This document shows positions 18,701 through 30,079 of a DNA stretch of 64,000 nucleotides, piece after piece. Position 1 is the stretch's first letter. The number at the start of each line of letters is the position of its first letter. Under the pieces are notes generated by a model. The model did no database searches. It was given only the letters and a program-made list of their open reading frames with translations, and was not told where the DNA came from. The stretch spans positions 62,001 through 126,000 of the forward strand of contig CAVXKY010000009.1 in assembly GCA_963762425.1 (NCBI GenBank), written 5' to 3'. Source of the DNA: REEB95 sp963762425. Its GTDB lineage: Bacteria; Pseudomonadota; Alphaproteobacteria; ATCC43930; CGMCC-115725. Made by a program: the position numbers and the translations under genes.

Positions 18701-19582
18701 TTGTTCGAGGGCTTCGCGCGCAAACCCATCCAGCTCGGCGAAGCCACGATCAACTGCGTCGTCGGCGGCAACGGCCCGCCGCTGCTGCTGCTGCACGGTT
18801 TTCCGCAGAACCTGGCCGAATGGGCGCAGGTTGCCCCGCTCCTCGCCAGGCAATTCACCGTGGTCTGCGCCGATTTGCGCGGTTATGGCGATTCCTTCAA
18901 GCCCCGATGCCTGCCCGATAATTCCAACTATGCCTTCCGCGCCATGGCGGCGGACCAGGTCGGGCTGATGAACCGTCTCGGATTCGCCCGCTTTCACGTG
19001 GTGGGCCACGATCGCGGCGGCCGCACCGCGCATCGCATGGCGCTCGACCATCCGGCTGCGGTGCTGTCGCTTGCCGTGCTCGACATCGTGCCCACCTACG
19101 CCATGTTCATGGAGACCAACCGCTTCATCGCGGGGGCCTATTGGCACTGGTATTTCCTGTCGCAGCCCGAGCCTTTCCCCGAGCGCATGATCGGCAACGA
19201 TCCCGATTTCTTCTACGAGACCTGCCTAGTCGGCTGGGGCGCGGCCAAGGTGGAGGATTTCGACCCGGAGATGCTGGCCGATTACCGGCGCTGCTGGCGC
19301 GATAAGGCGATGATCCACGGCTCGTGCTCCGATTACCGCGCCGGCGCGACCATCGACCTCGACCATGACCGGGCCGATCTCGCGCGCCAAGTTCAATGTC
19401 CCGCCCTCGCTTTCTGGGGCGCCAAGGGGCTGATGCACAAGCTGTTCGACATCGAGGCCCAATGGCGCCAGCGCTGCGCCAACCTCAAAGCCGCGTCGCT
19501 GCCCGGCGGGCATTTCTTCATCGACCAGTTCCCGGCCGAAACCGCGCGCATTCTGGCCGATTTCCTCGGCGCCCGGACATGA
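18701..19582 (+). CDS. alpha/beta hydrolase, fluoroacetate/haloacetate dehalogenase-like
   Basis: Predicted to hydrolyse the carbon-halogen bond of short haloacids. All catalytic residues known from fluoroacetate dehalogenases can be placed: nucleophile Asp with the carboxylate-binding Arg pair in VGHDRGGRTAHRMALDHP, acid Asp in AVLDIVPTY, halide-binding His-Trp in YWHWYFL, Tyr in CSDYRAG, and base His in PGGHFFIDQ. The oxyanion region LLLHGFPQNLAEW is also typical. At 293 residues the length fits. The TTG start at 18701 is supported by GGGAGGCG just upstream. Its stop overlaps the following aldo/keto reductase start (ATGA), suggesting a shared pathway. Substrate is inferred; epoxide hydrolase relatives lack this His-Trp/Arg pocket. 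Confidence 0.78.
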   Translation: MFEGFARKPIQLGEATINCVVGGNGPPLLLLHGFPQNLAEWAQVAPLLARQFTVVCADLRGYGDSFKPRCLPDNSNYAFRAMAADQVGLMNRLGFARFHVVGHDRGGRTAHRMALDHPAAVLSLAVLDIVPTYAMFMETNRFIAGAYWHWYFLSQPEPFPERMIGNDPDFFYETCLVGWGAAKVEDFDPEMLADYRRCWRDKAMIHGSCSDYRAGATIDLDHDRADLARQVQCPALAFWGAKGLMHKLFDIEAQWRQRCANLKAASLPGGHFFIDQFPAETARILADFLGART

Positions 19583-20418
19583 CCATGCGCTTTGTCGCAT
19601 TGCCCGGCGGCGAGCGCATCCCGGCGCTGGGATTGGGCACCTGGATGATGGGCGAGCGGGCCTCGCGCGGGCAGGAAATCGAGGACGCGCTGCGCCTCGG
19701 CCTCGATCTCGGCATGAATCTCATCGACACGGCGGAGATGTACGCCGATGGCGGCGCCGAGGAGCTGGTGGGCCGCGCGATATCCGGCCGGCGCGACCGG
19801 GTCTTCCTGGTGAGCAAGGTGTCGCCGTCGAACGCCAGCCGCAAGGGCACCCGGGCGGCGTGCGAGCGCAGCCTGAAGCGGCTCGGCACCGACCGCCTCG
19901 ATTTATACCTATTGCATTGGCGGGGCGGCGTGCCCTTGGCCGAGACGGCCGATGCCTTCGAGGAATTACGAGGCGCGGGCAAGATCCGGCATTGGGGCGT
20001 GTCGAACTTCGATGTGGGCGACATGGAGGAATTATGGGCCCTGCCCCAGGGCCCCGGCTGCGCCGCCAACCAGGTGATCTACAATCTCGGCCGGCGCGGC
20101 ATCGAATTCGACCTGCTGCCCGCGCTGGCAAAACGCCATGTCCCGATCATGGCCTATTCGCCCTTGGAGCAAGGCCGGCTTCTGGGCGAGATCGGCCTCC
20201 GGGAACTGGCGCGCAGGCACAACGCGACCCCGGCCCAGATCGCGCTGGCCTGGGTGCTGCACCGCGAAGGGGTGGTGGCCATCCCCAAGGCGGCCGATCC
20301 GAGGCATGTCGAGGAAAACCGAGGCGCGCTCGAGCTGAAACTATCCGCCGCCGATCTCGCCGAGCTGGACCGGGTTTTCCCGCCGCCGCGGCGCCGTTCC
20401 GCCCTGGAGATGCTTTAG
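19579..20418 (+). CDS. aldo/keto reductase family oxidoreductase
   Basis: NAD(P)H-dependent reductase of carbonyl compounds with a TIM-barrel fold. The catalytic tetrad is visible: Asp in NLIDTAEMY, Tyr in the same block (EMYADG), Lys in FLVSKVSPSN and His in DLYLLHWRG. The cofactor-binding C-terminal motif is VVAIPKAADPRHVEEN. At 279 residues it resembles the 2,5-diketo-gluconate reductase-like subgroup. The start ATG at 19579 overlaps the hydrolase stop by four bases, so translation is coupled. The physiological substrate is not evident. Confidence 0.88.
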   Translation: MTMRFVALPGGERIPALGLGTWMMGERASRGQEIEDALRLGLDLGMNLIDTAEMYADGGAEELVGRAISGRRDRVFLVSKVSPSNASRKGTRAACERSLKRLGTDRLDLYLLHWRGGVPLAETADAFEELRGAGKIRHWGVSNFDVGDMEELWALPQGPGCAANQVIYNLGRRGIEFDLLPALAKRHVPIMAYSPLEQGRLLGEIGLRELARRHNATPAQIALAWVLHREGVVAIPKAADPRHVEENRGALELKLSAADLAELDRVFPPPRRRSALEML

Positions 20419-20498
20419 AGCCGCCCGAAAACGGGCCCTTGTCATCCGCCCGCCGCGTGTAGTTTAGTGGGGACGACACCTGTTCAGGGGCAGGCGAG

Positions 20499-21753
20499 AT
20501 GCTGTTCGGCAGTTTGCTTAGACGCATCGTCAAGACCGGAACGATCGTTCTGATCGGCCCGGACGGCGTTTCCGATTGCGTCGCGGCTTCGCCTTCGCCC
20601 CGGGTGGTGGTGCGGATCAAAAGCCGGAAATACCTGGCCAAGCTGTTCGTGGCGCCGAGCTTCTTCCTGGCCGAAGGCTACGTGAACGGCGATCTCGAAA
20701 TCGAGGAAGGCGATCTGCGCCAGATGCTGGCCGTGCTGATGAGCGGCGTGCCGGACGGCGACTTTCCGATTTTCTTCGACAAGCTGCGCCAAGCCACCTC
20801 CTCGGTCATCGACTGGATGGTCAAGGTCGGAACCATCGACCGGGCGCGGCGCGACGTGCAATTCCACTACGATCTGTCGAACGAGTTCTTCGGCCTGTTC
20901 CTCGACCCGGCCATGCAATATTCCTGCGCCTATTTCGAAACCGGCAAGGAGACCATCGCCGAGGCGCAAGTGGCGAAAATGCGGCATATCGCGGCCAAGC
21001 TGGCCCTGCGCCCGGGCCAGAAGGTGCTGGATATCGGCTGCGGCTGGGGCGGTTTGGCGGCGTTCCTGAGCGCGAATTACGACCGCGTCCATGTGACCGG
21101 CGTCACGCTCTCCAAGAACCAGCTCGGCTTACGCCCAGGAGAACCGCCGCTCCGCCCAGCTCGACTTCCGTCTCCAGGATTACCGCCTGGTGTCCGGCCC
21201 CTTCGACCGCATCGTCTCGGTCGGGATGCTGGAGCATGTCGGCAAGGACCATTACGGCGAGTATTTCGCCAAGGTCCGCGATCTGCTGGCGGATGACGGC
21301 GTCGCGTTGATCCACACCATCGGCCGGCGCGGCCCGCCTTCGCCGATCAATGCGTGGGTCCGGCGGCGGATTTTCCCCGGCGCTTACCTGCCCTCGCTGT
21401 CGCATTTGGCGGCCGCCACCGAGCGCACGGGTCTGTGGATTCTGGATTGCGAGAATTTGCGCCTGCATTACGCCAAGACGCTTTATCGCTGGCACGCGGC
21501 GCTGCAATCCCACCGGCGGGAGGTCGAGGCGCAATTCGGCCAGCAATTCTTCCGCGCCTGGGAGTTCTATCTGCTCTCCTGCGAGGCGGGATTCCTTTAT
21601 TCCGGCATCAGCGTGTTCCAGCTGCTGCTGGGCAAGGCGCAGGATGCCGTGCCCTTGACGCGCGATTTCATGTTCGAGGAAGAACGGGCGCTCAAGAAAC
21701 GTTATATGGACCAGGACGTTTTCATCGCCGGCCGGGACCGCAAGACCGGCTGA
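20499..21753 (+). CDS. cfa: cyclopropane-fatty-acyl-phospholipid synthase-like methyltransferase (one frameshift)
   Basis: Transfers a methylene group from SAM to unsaturated phospholipid chains at the inner membrane. An N-terminal substrate-binding domain (KYLAKLFVAPSFFLAEGYVNGDLEIEEG, split here by description) is followed by the family motif VQFHYDLSNEFFGLFLD. Then come the SAM site VLDIGCGWGGLAAF and VGMLEHVGKDHY. An extra G near 21126 breaks the frame: removing it converts NQLGLRPGEP to NQLAYAQENRRSAQLDF and joins the halves, ending at TGA 21751-21753. Total length is about 417 residues. Upstream is a CAGGGGCAGGCGAG ribosome region. Confidence 0.9.
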
Positions 21754-21876
21754 GGTATTCCGAGGCGCGCGGCCCGGCTACGAACCCGAGGTATTATCGA
21801 GGTAAAACCGAGGCGGCATCGAGGCAAGGCCGAGGCAAGCCGAGGTAAGCCGAGGAAAGCCGGGGCGGGACCGAGG
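21752..21876 (+). repeat. degenerate GAGG-core repeat array, about 10-base period
   Basis: About ten copies of CGAGG occur at mostly 10-13-base spacing. The clearest run, 21831-21860, is three consecutive decamers of the form CGAGGNAAGC with N = C, T, A, and a fourth diverged unit follows (CGGGGCGGGA). The 10-base period places each core on the same face of the helix. The array begins immediately at the cfa stop codon. Confidence 0.75.
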
Positions 21877-22217
21877 TTGGCCCGACATTCTCGCGAGGTC
21901 GCGCCGAGGCGCCGCGACTTGCCCCCCGCAAAGTTTTCCCGCCCTGTGAGTCATGGGGTTAGTTCCACATGAACGGACGAGCGGCGTCCCAGCTTGAGCG
22001 CCGGATAAGCGCCGCGCGCCCTTCGACGACGCTCAGGGTGAGGCAATTTTCTTAATGCCATCAACACGGTCCCTCTCAAGGCAGCCCAGGCGTTAACGCG
22101 AGGCGGCCCAGGAGTTAACACGAGTCGCCGGTGCTGCCCGTGATTCACCTAACCCACAGACCCCGACACGCATTTCGTTCATGTTCCAATGCTTCGCGGC
22201 GGTGCTAAAGTCGCCGC
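21754..22217. other. 464-base gene-free gap between cfa and dnaB, repeat-rich
   Basis: I find no credible coding region. The first 125 bases hold GAGG-core short repeats, 22081-22124 holds two tandem 22-base units, and the sequence between (about 21900-22080) is unremarkable apart from its position upstream of the replicative helicase gene. Confidence 0.7.
22081..22124 (+). repeat. two tandem 22-base repeats each containing GTTAAC
   Basis: The units 22081-22102 and 22103-22124 match at 19 of 22 positions by hand alignment. Each has the form GCNGCCCAGGNGTTAACNCG followed by AG. GTTAAC is itself palindromic. They lie about 95-135 bases upstream of the dnaB start, where a regulator or initiation protein could bind. 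Confidence 0.7.
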
Positions 22218-23718
<1,501 letters not shown>

Positions 23719-23732
<14 letters not shown>

Positions 23733-24840
23733 AGCCAAGGGTTCGGCTCCGGACGCGATCCTCGAAATCGACCTGGGCGCGGTATCCGCCAATTGGCGGA
23801 AGATCCGGCGGATCGTCGGCCCGCGCGTCGAGACCGCCGCGGTCATCAAGGCCGACGCCTACGGCCTGGGCGCGGCCCAGGTGGGACCGGTTCTGGCCAA
23901 GGCGGGCTGCAAGCTGTTCTTCGTGGCGACGCTCGACGAAGGCCTGGCGTTGCGGAAGATGCTGCCCAAATCCGAAATCGCCGTGTTCGAAGGGCTGATG
24001 CCCAAGAGCGAGGGCGAATTCGCCACGGGCAAGCTCGTGCCGGTGCTGAACGAGCTGTCGCAGATCGCGGCCTGGCGCAAATTCGCGGGCGCGCGCGGCG
24101 GGCTTTCCGCGATCATCCATCTCGACACCGGCATGGCGCGGCTCGGACTGTCGCGCGGCGAATGGCAGAATCTCGCCGACGCGCCCGAGCGGCTCAAGGG
24201 TTTCAAGCTCGCGGCGATTTTGAGCCACCTCGCCTGCGCCGACGAGCCCGAACACCGCAAGAATCCCGAGCAACTGGCGATTTTCCGCGCGGCCCTGGAT
24301 CTTCTGCCGAAGGCGCCCGCCTCGCTCGCCTCGTCCTCGGCGGTTTATCTCGGCCGCGACTATCACTTCCAGATCGTGCGCCCGGGCGCCGCGCTGTACG
24401 GCATCAATCCGCTCCCCGGCCAGGCCAATCCGATGCAAGCCGTGGTCGGGCTCAAGGCCAAAATACTACAGGTGCGTGACGTTGACGCCGGGGAGACCGT
24501 TGGATATGGTGCGGCGCATCGCATGAAAAGGCCGAGTCGCGTTGCCACCATCGCCGCCGGTTACGCCGATGGCTGGCTCCGTTCCGGCAGCGACCACGGC
24601 AGCGCCGCGATTTCCGGCCGAAGGGTTCCCGTCATCGGACGCATATCGATGGATCTTCTGACGCTCGATGTGACGGGGATCGATCCGCGCCTGGCGCGCG
24701 CGGGAGCCTATGCCGATCTGCTCGACCGGAGCTACGGCATCGACCAGGCCGCCGAGGCGGCTGGCACCATCGGCTACGAGTTCCTGACGCTCTTGGGCAA
24801 GCGCTACGCCCGGGTTTACCGCGGGGGCGGCTCGCGATGA
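23719..24840 (+). CDS. alr: alanine racemase
   Basis: PLP enzyme producing D-alanine for peptidoglycan. The PLP-binding Lys lies in AAVIKADAYGLGAAQV. IHLDTGMARLGLS and FKLAAILSHLACADEPEH are typical of the barrel domain. The catalytic Tyr is in GETVGYGAAHRM, and the C-terminal domain carries VATIAAGYADGWLRS and GRISMDLLTLDVT. At 373 residues the length is normal. The start at 23719 lies within dnaB, and the stop overlaps the mlaE ATG by four bases, indicating a run of coupled genes. Confidence 0.93.
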
Positions 24841-25613
24841 ATTTTCTCGGGCGCATCGGCCGCGTCTTTTTGGGATTCTGCACCGGCACCGGCCGCCTGA
24901 CGCTGTTCACCTTCAACGGGGTCAGCCACTGCTTCCGCCCGCCGATCTATTTCAAGCTGATCGGCAAGCAGTTTCTCGACATCGGCTATTACTCGCTGCC
25001 GGTTGTCGGCCTCACCGCCATATTCATCGGCATGGTGCTGGCGCTCCAACTCCACACCGGCTTCTCGCGCCTCACCGGCGGCGAAAGCGCCATCGCCCAG
25101 GTGGTGGTGCTCGGCATGACCCGCGAATTGGGGCCGGTGATCGCCGCCTTGATGGTGGCCGGCCGCATCGGCGCCTCGATCGCCGCCGAGATCGGCACCA
25201 TGCGCGTCACCGACCAGATCGACGCGCTCTCGACGCTTTCGACCAACCCCTACAAATACCTGGTGGCGCCCCGGCTTCTCGCGGCCGTCGTCGCCCTGCC
25301 CTGCCTGGTCCTGATCGCCGACATCATCGGCGTGTTCGGCGGCTTTCTGATGGCGAGCTACAAATTCGGATTCAATCCTTCCGCCTATCTCCAGAACACC
25401 GCCGACTTCCTGCAAACCGACGACGTGGTTTCCGGATTGATCAAATCGGCGGTGTTCGGCTTCATCATCGCGCTGATGGGCTGCTATCACGGCTACAACT
25501 CGCGCGGCGGCGCGCAAGGCGTGGGCGCGGCCACCACCCACGCGGTGGTGTCGGCCTCGGTGATGATCCTGATGTTCGACTACATCCTCTCGGCCTTGCT
25601 GTTCTCGTCATGA
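24837..25613 (+). CDS. mlaE: MlaE family ABC lipid transporter permease
   Basis: Permease of the MCE-type transporter that moves phospholipids between the membranes. The 258-residue product shows the family core: YSLPVVGLTAIFIGMVLALQ, VLGMTRELGPVIAALMVAGRIG, AAEIGTMRVTDQIDAL and APRLLAAVVALPCLVL. FIIALMGCYHGYNSRGGAQGVG is the conserved C-terminal turn. It overlaps both alr (upstream) and mlaF (downstream) by four bases. The MCE subunit gene mlaD, which often follows mlaF, is not next to this pair. Confidence 0.92.
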   Translation: MNFLGRIGRVFLGFCTGTGRLTLFTFNGVSHCFRPPIYFKLIGKQFLDIGYYSLPVVGLTAIFIGMVLALQLHTGFSRLTGGESAIAQVVVLGMTRELGPVIAALMVAGRIGASIAAEIGTMRVTDQIDALSTLSTNPYKYLVAPRLLAAVVALPCLVLIADIIGVFGGFLMASYKFGFNPSAYLQNTADFLQTDDVVSGLIKSAVFGFIIALMGCYHGYNSRGGAQGVGAATTHAVVSASVMILMFDYILSALLFSS

Positions 25614-26386
25614 GCGGGGCCCCCAAAATCGCCGTGCGCGGCCTGAAGAAAGCCTTCGGCGACAACGTCGTGCTGGACGGGCTCGATCTCGACGTCGGCG
25701 TGGGCGAGAGCGTGGTAGTGATCGGCGGCTCGGGCACCGGCAAGTCGGTGCTGGTCAAATGCATCATGGGGCTGATGGAGCCCGATTCCGGCTCGGTCAA
25801 GATCGACGGCAAGGAAGTGACCGGCCTGTCGCGCGGCGAGCGCGAAAAGGCGATGCAGAAATTCGGCATGTTGTTCCAGGGCTCGGCGCTGTTCGACAGC
25901 CTGCGCGTCTGGCAGAACGTCGCCTTCGGCCTGATCCAAGGCCACGGCATGGGCCAGGCCGAGGCCAAGGAAGTGGCGTTGAAGACGATGGGCGCGGTGG
26001 GCCTCGATCCCGAGGTGGGCGAGCTGTGGCCGGCCGAGCTTTCGGGGGGCATGCAGAAGCGCGTGGGATTGGCCCGCGCCATCGCCTCCAAGCCCGAGAT
26101 CATCATCTTCGACGAGCCCACCACCGGCCTCGACCCGATCATGGGCGACGTCATCAACAATTTGATCGTCGAATGCGTGCGCAAGCTGGGCGCGACCGCG
26201 GTTTCGATCACCCACGACATGGCCTCGGCGCACAAGATCGCCGACCGCATCGCCATGATCTACAAGGGCAAGATCATCTGGCAGGGCGCCGCCAAGAGCA
26301 TCGACCAGTCGGGCAACCCCTATGTCGACCAGTTCATCCACGGCCGCGCCGAAGGCCCGATCCAGATGGAGATCCGCGCGCTGTGA
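25610..26386 (+). CDS. mlaF: MlaF family ABC transporter ATPase
   Basis: ATPase of the lipid transporter with MlaE. Walker A is VIGGSGTGKSVLVKCI, the Q-loop lies in KFGMLFQGSALFDSL, the signature is ELSGGMQKRVGLARAIA, and Walker B is IIIFDEPTTGLDPI with switch His in SITHDM. The Gly-rich FQGSALFDSL stretch is typical of MlaF/Ttg2A rather than drug exporters. The start overlaps mlaE by four bases. radA begins 20 bases downstream with no mlaD between. Confidence 0.93.
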   Translation: MSGAPKIAVRGLKKAFGDNVVLDGLDLDVGVGESVVVIGGSGTGKSVLVKCIMGLMEPDSGSVKIDGKEVTGLSRGEREKAMQKFGMLFQGSALFDSLRVWQNVAFGLIQGHGMGQAEAKEVALKTMGAVGLDPEVGELWPAELSGGMQKRVGLARAIASKPEIIIFDEPTTGLDPIMGDVINNLIVECVRKLGATAVSITHDMASAHKIADRIAMIYKGKIIWQGAAKSIDQSGNPYVDQFIHGRAEGPIQMEIRAL

Positions 26387-26405
26387 GCAAGCCCGAGATC
26401 TGAAC

Positions 26406-27832
<1,427 letters not shown>

Positions 27833-27836
<4 letters not shown>

Positions 27837-28480
27837 ACGAATTCGACCTCGGCATCATCGTCTTCGTCGGGCTGTCGGGCCTGTTCGCCTTCGCGCGCGG
27901 ATTCGTCAAGGAAGTGCTGTCGATCATCGCCTGGTTCGGCGCTTCGCTGGCGGCGCTGTACGCCTTCCCGTATCTGCGCCCGCTCGCGCTGCGCTTCACG
28001 CCCTCGCCGGAAGTGGCCGACGCCACCTCGAGCCTGATCGCCTTCGTCCTCGCGCTGGTGATATTGTCCTTCATCACCGCCGCGGTGGCGCGGCGCGTCA
28101 AGGAGAGCCCGCTTTCGCCGATCGACCGCACGCTGGGCCTGGTGTTCGGCTTGGCGCGCGGCGCGTTGCTGGCCGTCCTGATCTTCATCGCGCTCAATAC
28201 CGTGCTGCCCGCCTTGGGCGCGGTGCCGCCGTGGTTTTCCCAGGCCCGCACCCGGCCGTTGCTGATGGAAGGGGCCGACGCGCTGCGAAAACTGGCGCCG
28301 CGTTCGATGCATGAGCCGGGCCATGCCGGCGGCATTTCGGTCGAGCAGGAGCTGAACGACGCGCTCAAGGCCTTCAGCACGCCCAAATCCCAGGCCCAGC
28401 CCGGGGATGCCGCGCCGGCCTATTCGCCGCAGGACCAGCGCAACATGGACAAGCTGATCCAGCAGAATCAGGGCCATTAA
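27833..28480 (+). CDS. cvpA: CvpA family membrane protein
   Basis: Inner-membrane protein of the colicin V production family, commonly found next to purF. The 215-residue product has four predicted spans (IIVFVGLSGLFAFARGFVKE, VLSIIAWFGASLAALYAF, SLIAFVLALVILSFITAAVA, LVFGLARGALLAVLIFIAL). The conserved G-FARGFVKE and DRTLGLVFGLARG stretches are seen. The cytoplasmic C-terminal third is rich in Gln/Ala/Pro. It is translationally coupled to radA by a four-base overlap. Exact function is unknown in general. Confidence 0.88.
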
Positions 28481-28606
28481 TTAACCACCAAGCCCGGCCT
28501 CCAAGCTTGGCGCGGGCCTGTCATGCGCCGGATGACGTTGCGCCGCGCTGGCGGAGGACTGGCGCAAGCACCATCTTCCGTGTAGAAGTTCGTCTGTGGG
28601 GGCCAT

Positions 28607-30079
28607 TTGAGCGAAGCGCGCGCCATGCTGACCGCCCAGTCCGGGACCGACGATCATTTCCACGACGAATGCGGCGTATTCGGGGTCTACGGCCACCCCG
28701 ACTCGGCGGCGCTGGTCGCGCTCGGACTCCATGCCCTGCAACATCGCGGACAAGAGGCGGCGGGAATCGTCGCCTATGACGGCGAGCAGTTCCACGCCCA
28801 TCGCGGCATGGGGCTGGTGGGCGAGAATTTCAGCTCCAAGGACGTGATGGCCAAGCTCAAGGGCGGTTTCGCCATCGGCCATGTGCGTTACGCCACCACC
28901 GGCGAAGTGGCGCCCAGGAACATCCAGCCGCTGTTCGCCGATTTCGCCTTCGGCGGCCTCGCCATCTGCCACAACGGCAACCTCACCAACTCGTACCATC
29001 TGCGGAACCGCCTGGTGAGCCGCGGCAGCCTGTTCCAATCGACCTCGGACACCGAGGTGATCGTCCATCTCATCGCCACCTCCTTGAAGGACAGCGTCGA
29101 GGAGCGCATGGCCGAAGCCCTGCGCCAGGTCGAGGGCGCCTATTCGATCGCGGCGCTGACCCAGCACGGGCTGATCGGCGTGCGCGACCCGCTCGGCGTC
29201 AGGCCCCTGGTGTTGGGCAAGCTGGGCGATGCGTGGATTCTGTCCTCGGAGACCTGCGCGCTCGACATCATCGGCGCCGATTTCGTGCGCGACATCGAGC
29301 CCGGCGAAATGGTCAGCATCGGCCCCGGCGGGGTGAAGAGCCTCATGCCCTTCGACAAGAGCCGCAAGCGCTTCTGCGTGTTCGAGTACATCTATTTCGC
29401 CCGGCCCGACAGCGTGATCGAAGGCGTCAGCGTCTATGAAGCGCGCAAGCGCATCGGCCAGGAACTGGCGCGCGAAAGCCACGTGCCCGCCGACATCGTC
29501 ATCCCGGTTCCGGATTCCGGCGTGCCCGCCGCCATCGGCTACGCCGAGCAGGTCAAGCTGCCCTTCGAGCTCGGCATCATCCGCAACCATTACGTCGGCC
29601 GCACCTTCATCGAGCCGACCGACCAGATCCGCCATTTGGGCGTGAAGCTCAAGCACAACGCCAACCGCGCCAGCATCGAAGGCAAGCGCGTGATCCTGGT
29701 CGACGATTCGATCGTGCGCGGCACCACCTCGACCAAGATCCTGGAGATGCTGCGCCAGGCCGGGGCGCGCGAGATTCACATGCGCATCTCCAGCCCGCCC
29801 ACCACGAATTCCTGCTTCTACGGCATCGCCACGCCGGAGCGCGACGAGCTTTTGGCCTCGCATAAGAGCGTGCACGAGATGGCCAGCTTCATCGGCGCCG
29901 ACAGCCTGGCCTTCGTTTCCATCGACGGGCTCTATCGCGCCATGGGCAAGCCCAAGCGCGACAGCGCCGCGCCGCAATTCTGCGACGCCTGCTTCACCGG
30001 CGATTACCCGATCAAGCTGGTGGATCACGACGCGGGCAAGGTTTCAACCCAGCTTTCGCTGCTCGCCGAGACCGCCTAG
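28607..30079 (+). CDS. purF: amidophosphoribosyltransferase PurF
   Basis: Catalyses the first committed step of purine synthesis. The N-terminal glutaminase domain has the nucleophile Cys in HDECGVFGVYGHPDS, so about 20 residues precede it as a propeptide. ALQHRGQEAAGIVAY, GHVRYATTGEV and ICHNGNLTN are class II amidotransferase motifs. The PRPP loop is VILVDDSIVRGTTSTK. Residues SRKRFCVFEYIYFARPDS and SCFYGIATPERDELLA are typical. The start at 28607 is a TTG; an ATG at 28625 is an alternative. Its TAG overlaps the GTG of the next gene by one base. Confidence 0.94.
   Translation: MSEARAMLTAQSGTDDHFHDECGVFGVYGHPDSAALVALGLHALQHRGQEAAGIVAYDGEQFHAHRGMGLVGENFSSKDVMAKLKGGFAIGHVRYATTGEVAPRNIQPLFADFAFGGLAICHNGNLTNSYHLRNRLVSRGSLFQSTSDTEVIVHLIATSLKDSVEERMAEALRQVEGAYSIAALTQHGLIGVRDPLGVRPLVLGKLGDAWILSSETCALDIIGADFVRDIEPGEMVSIGPGGVKSLMPFDKSRKRFCVFEYIYFARPDSVIEGVSVYEARKRIGQELARESHVPADIVIPVPDSGVPAAIGYAEQVKLPFELGIIRNHYVGRTFIEPTDQIRHLGVKLKHNANRASIEGKRVILVDDSIVRGTTSTKILEMLRQAGAREIHMRISSPPTTNSCFYGIATPERDELLASHKSVHEMASFIGADSLAFVSIDGLYRAMGKPKRDSAAPQFCDACFTGDYPIKLVDHDAGKVSTQLSLLAETA

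Noticed and set aside
21752..21876. CRISPR array
   Set aside because: The units are about 10 bases, degenerate and lack unique spacers; no cas genes are in the window.
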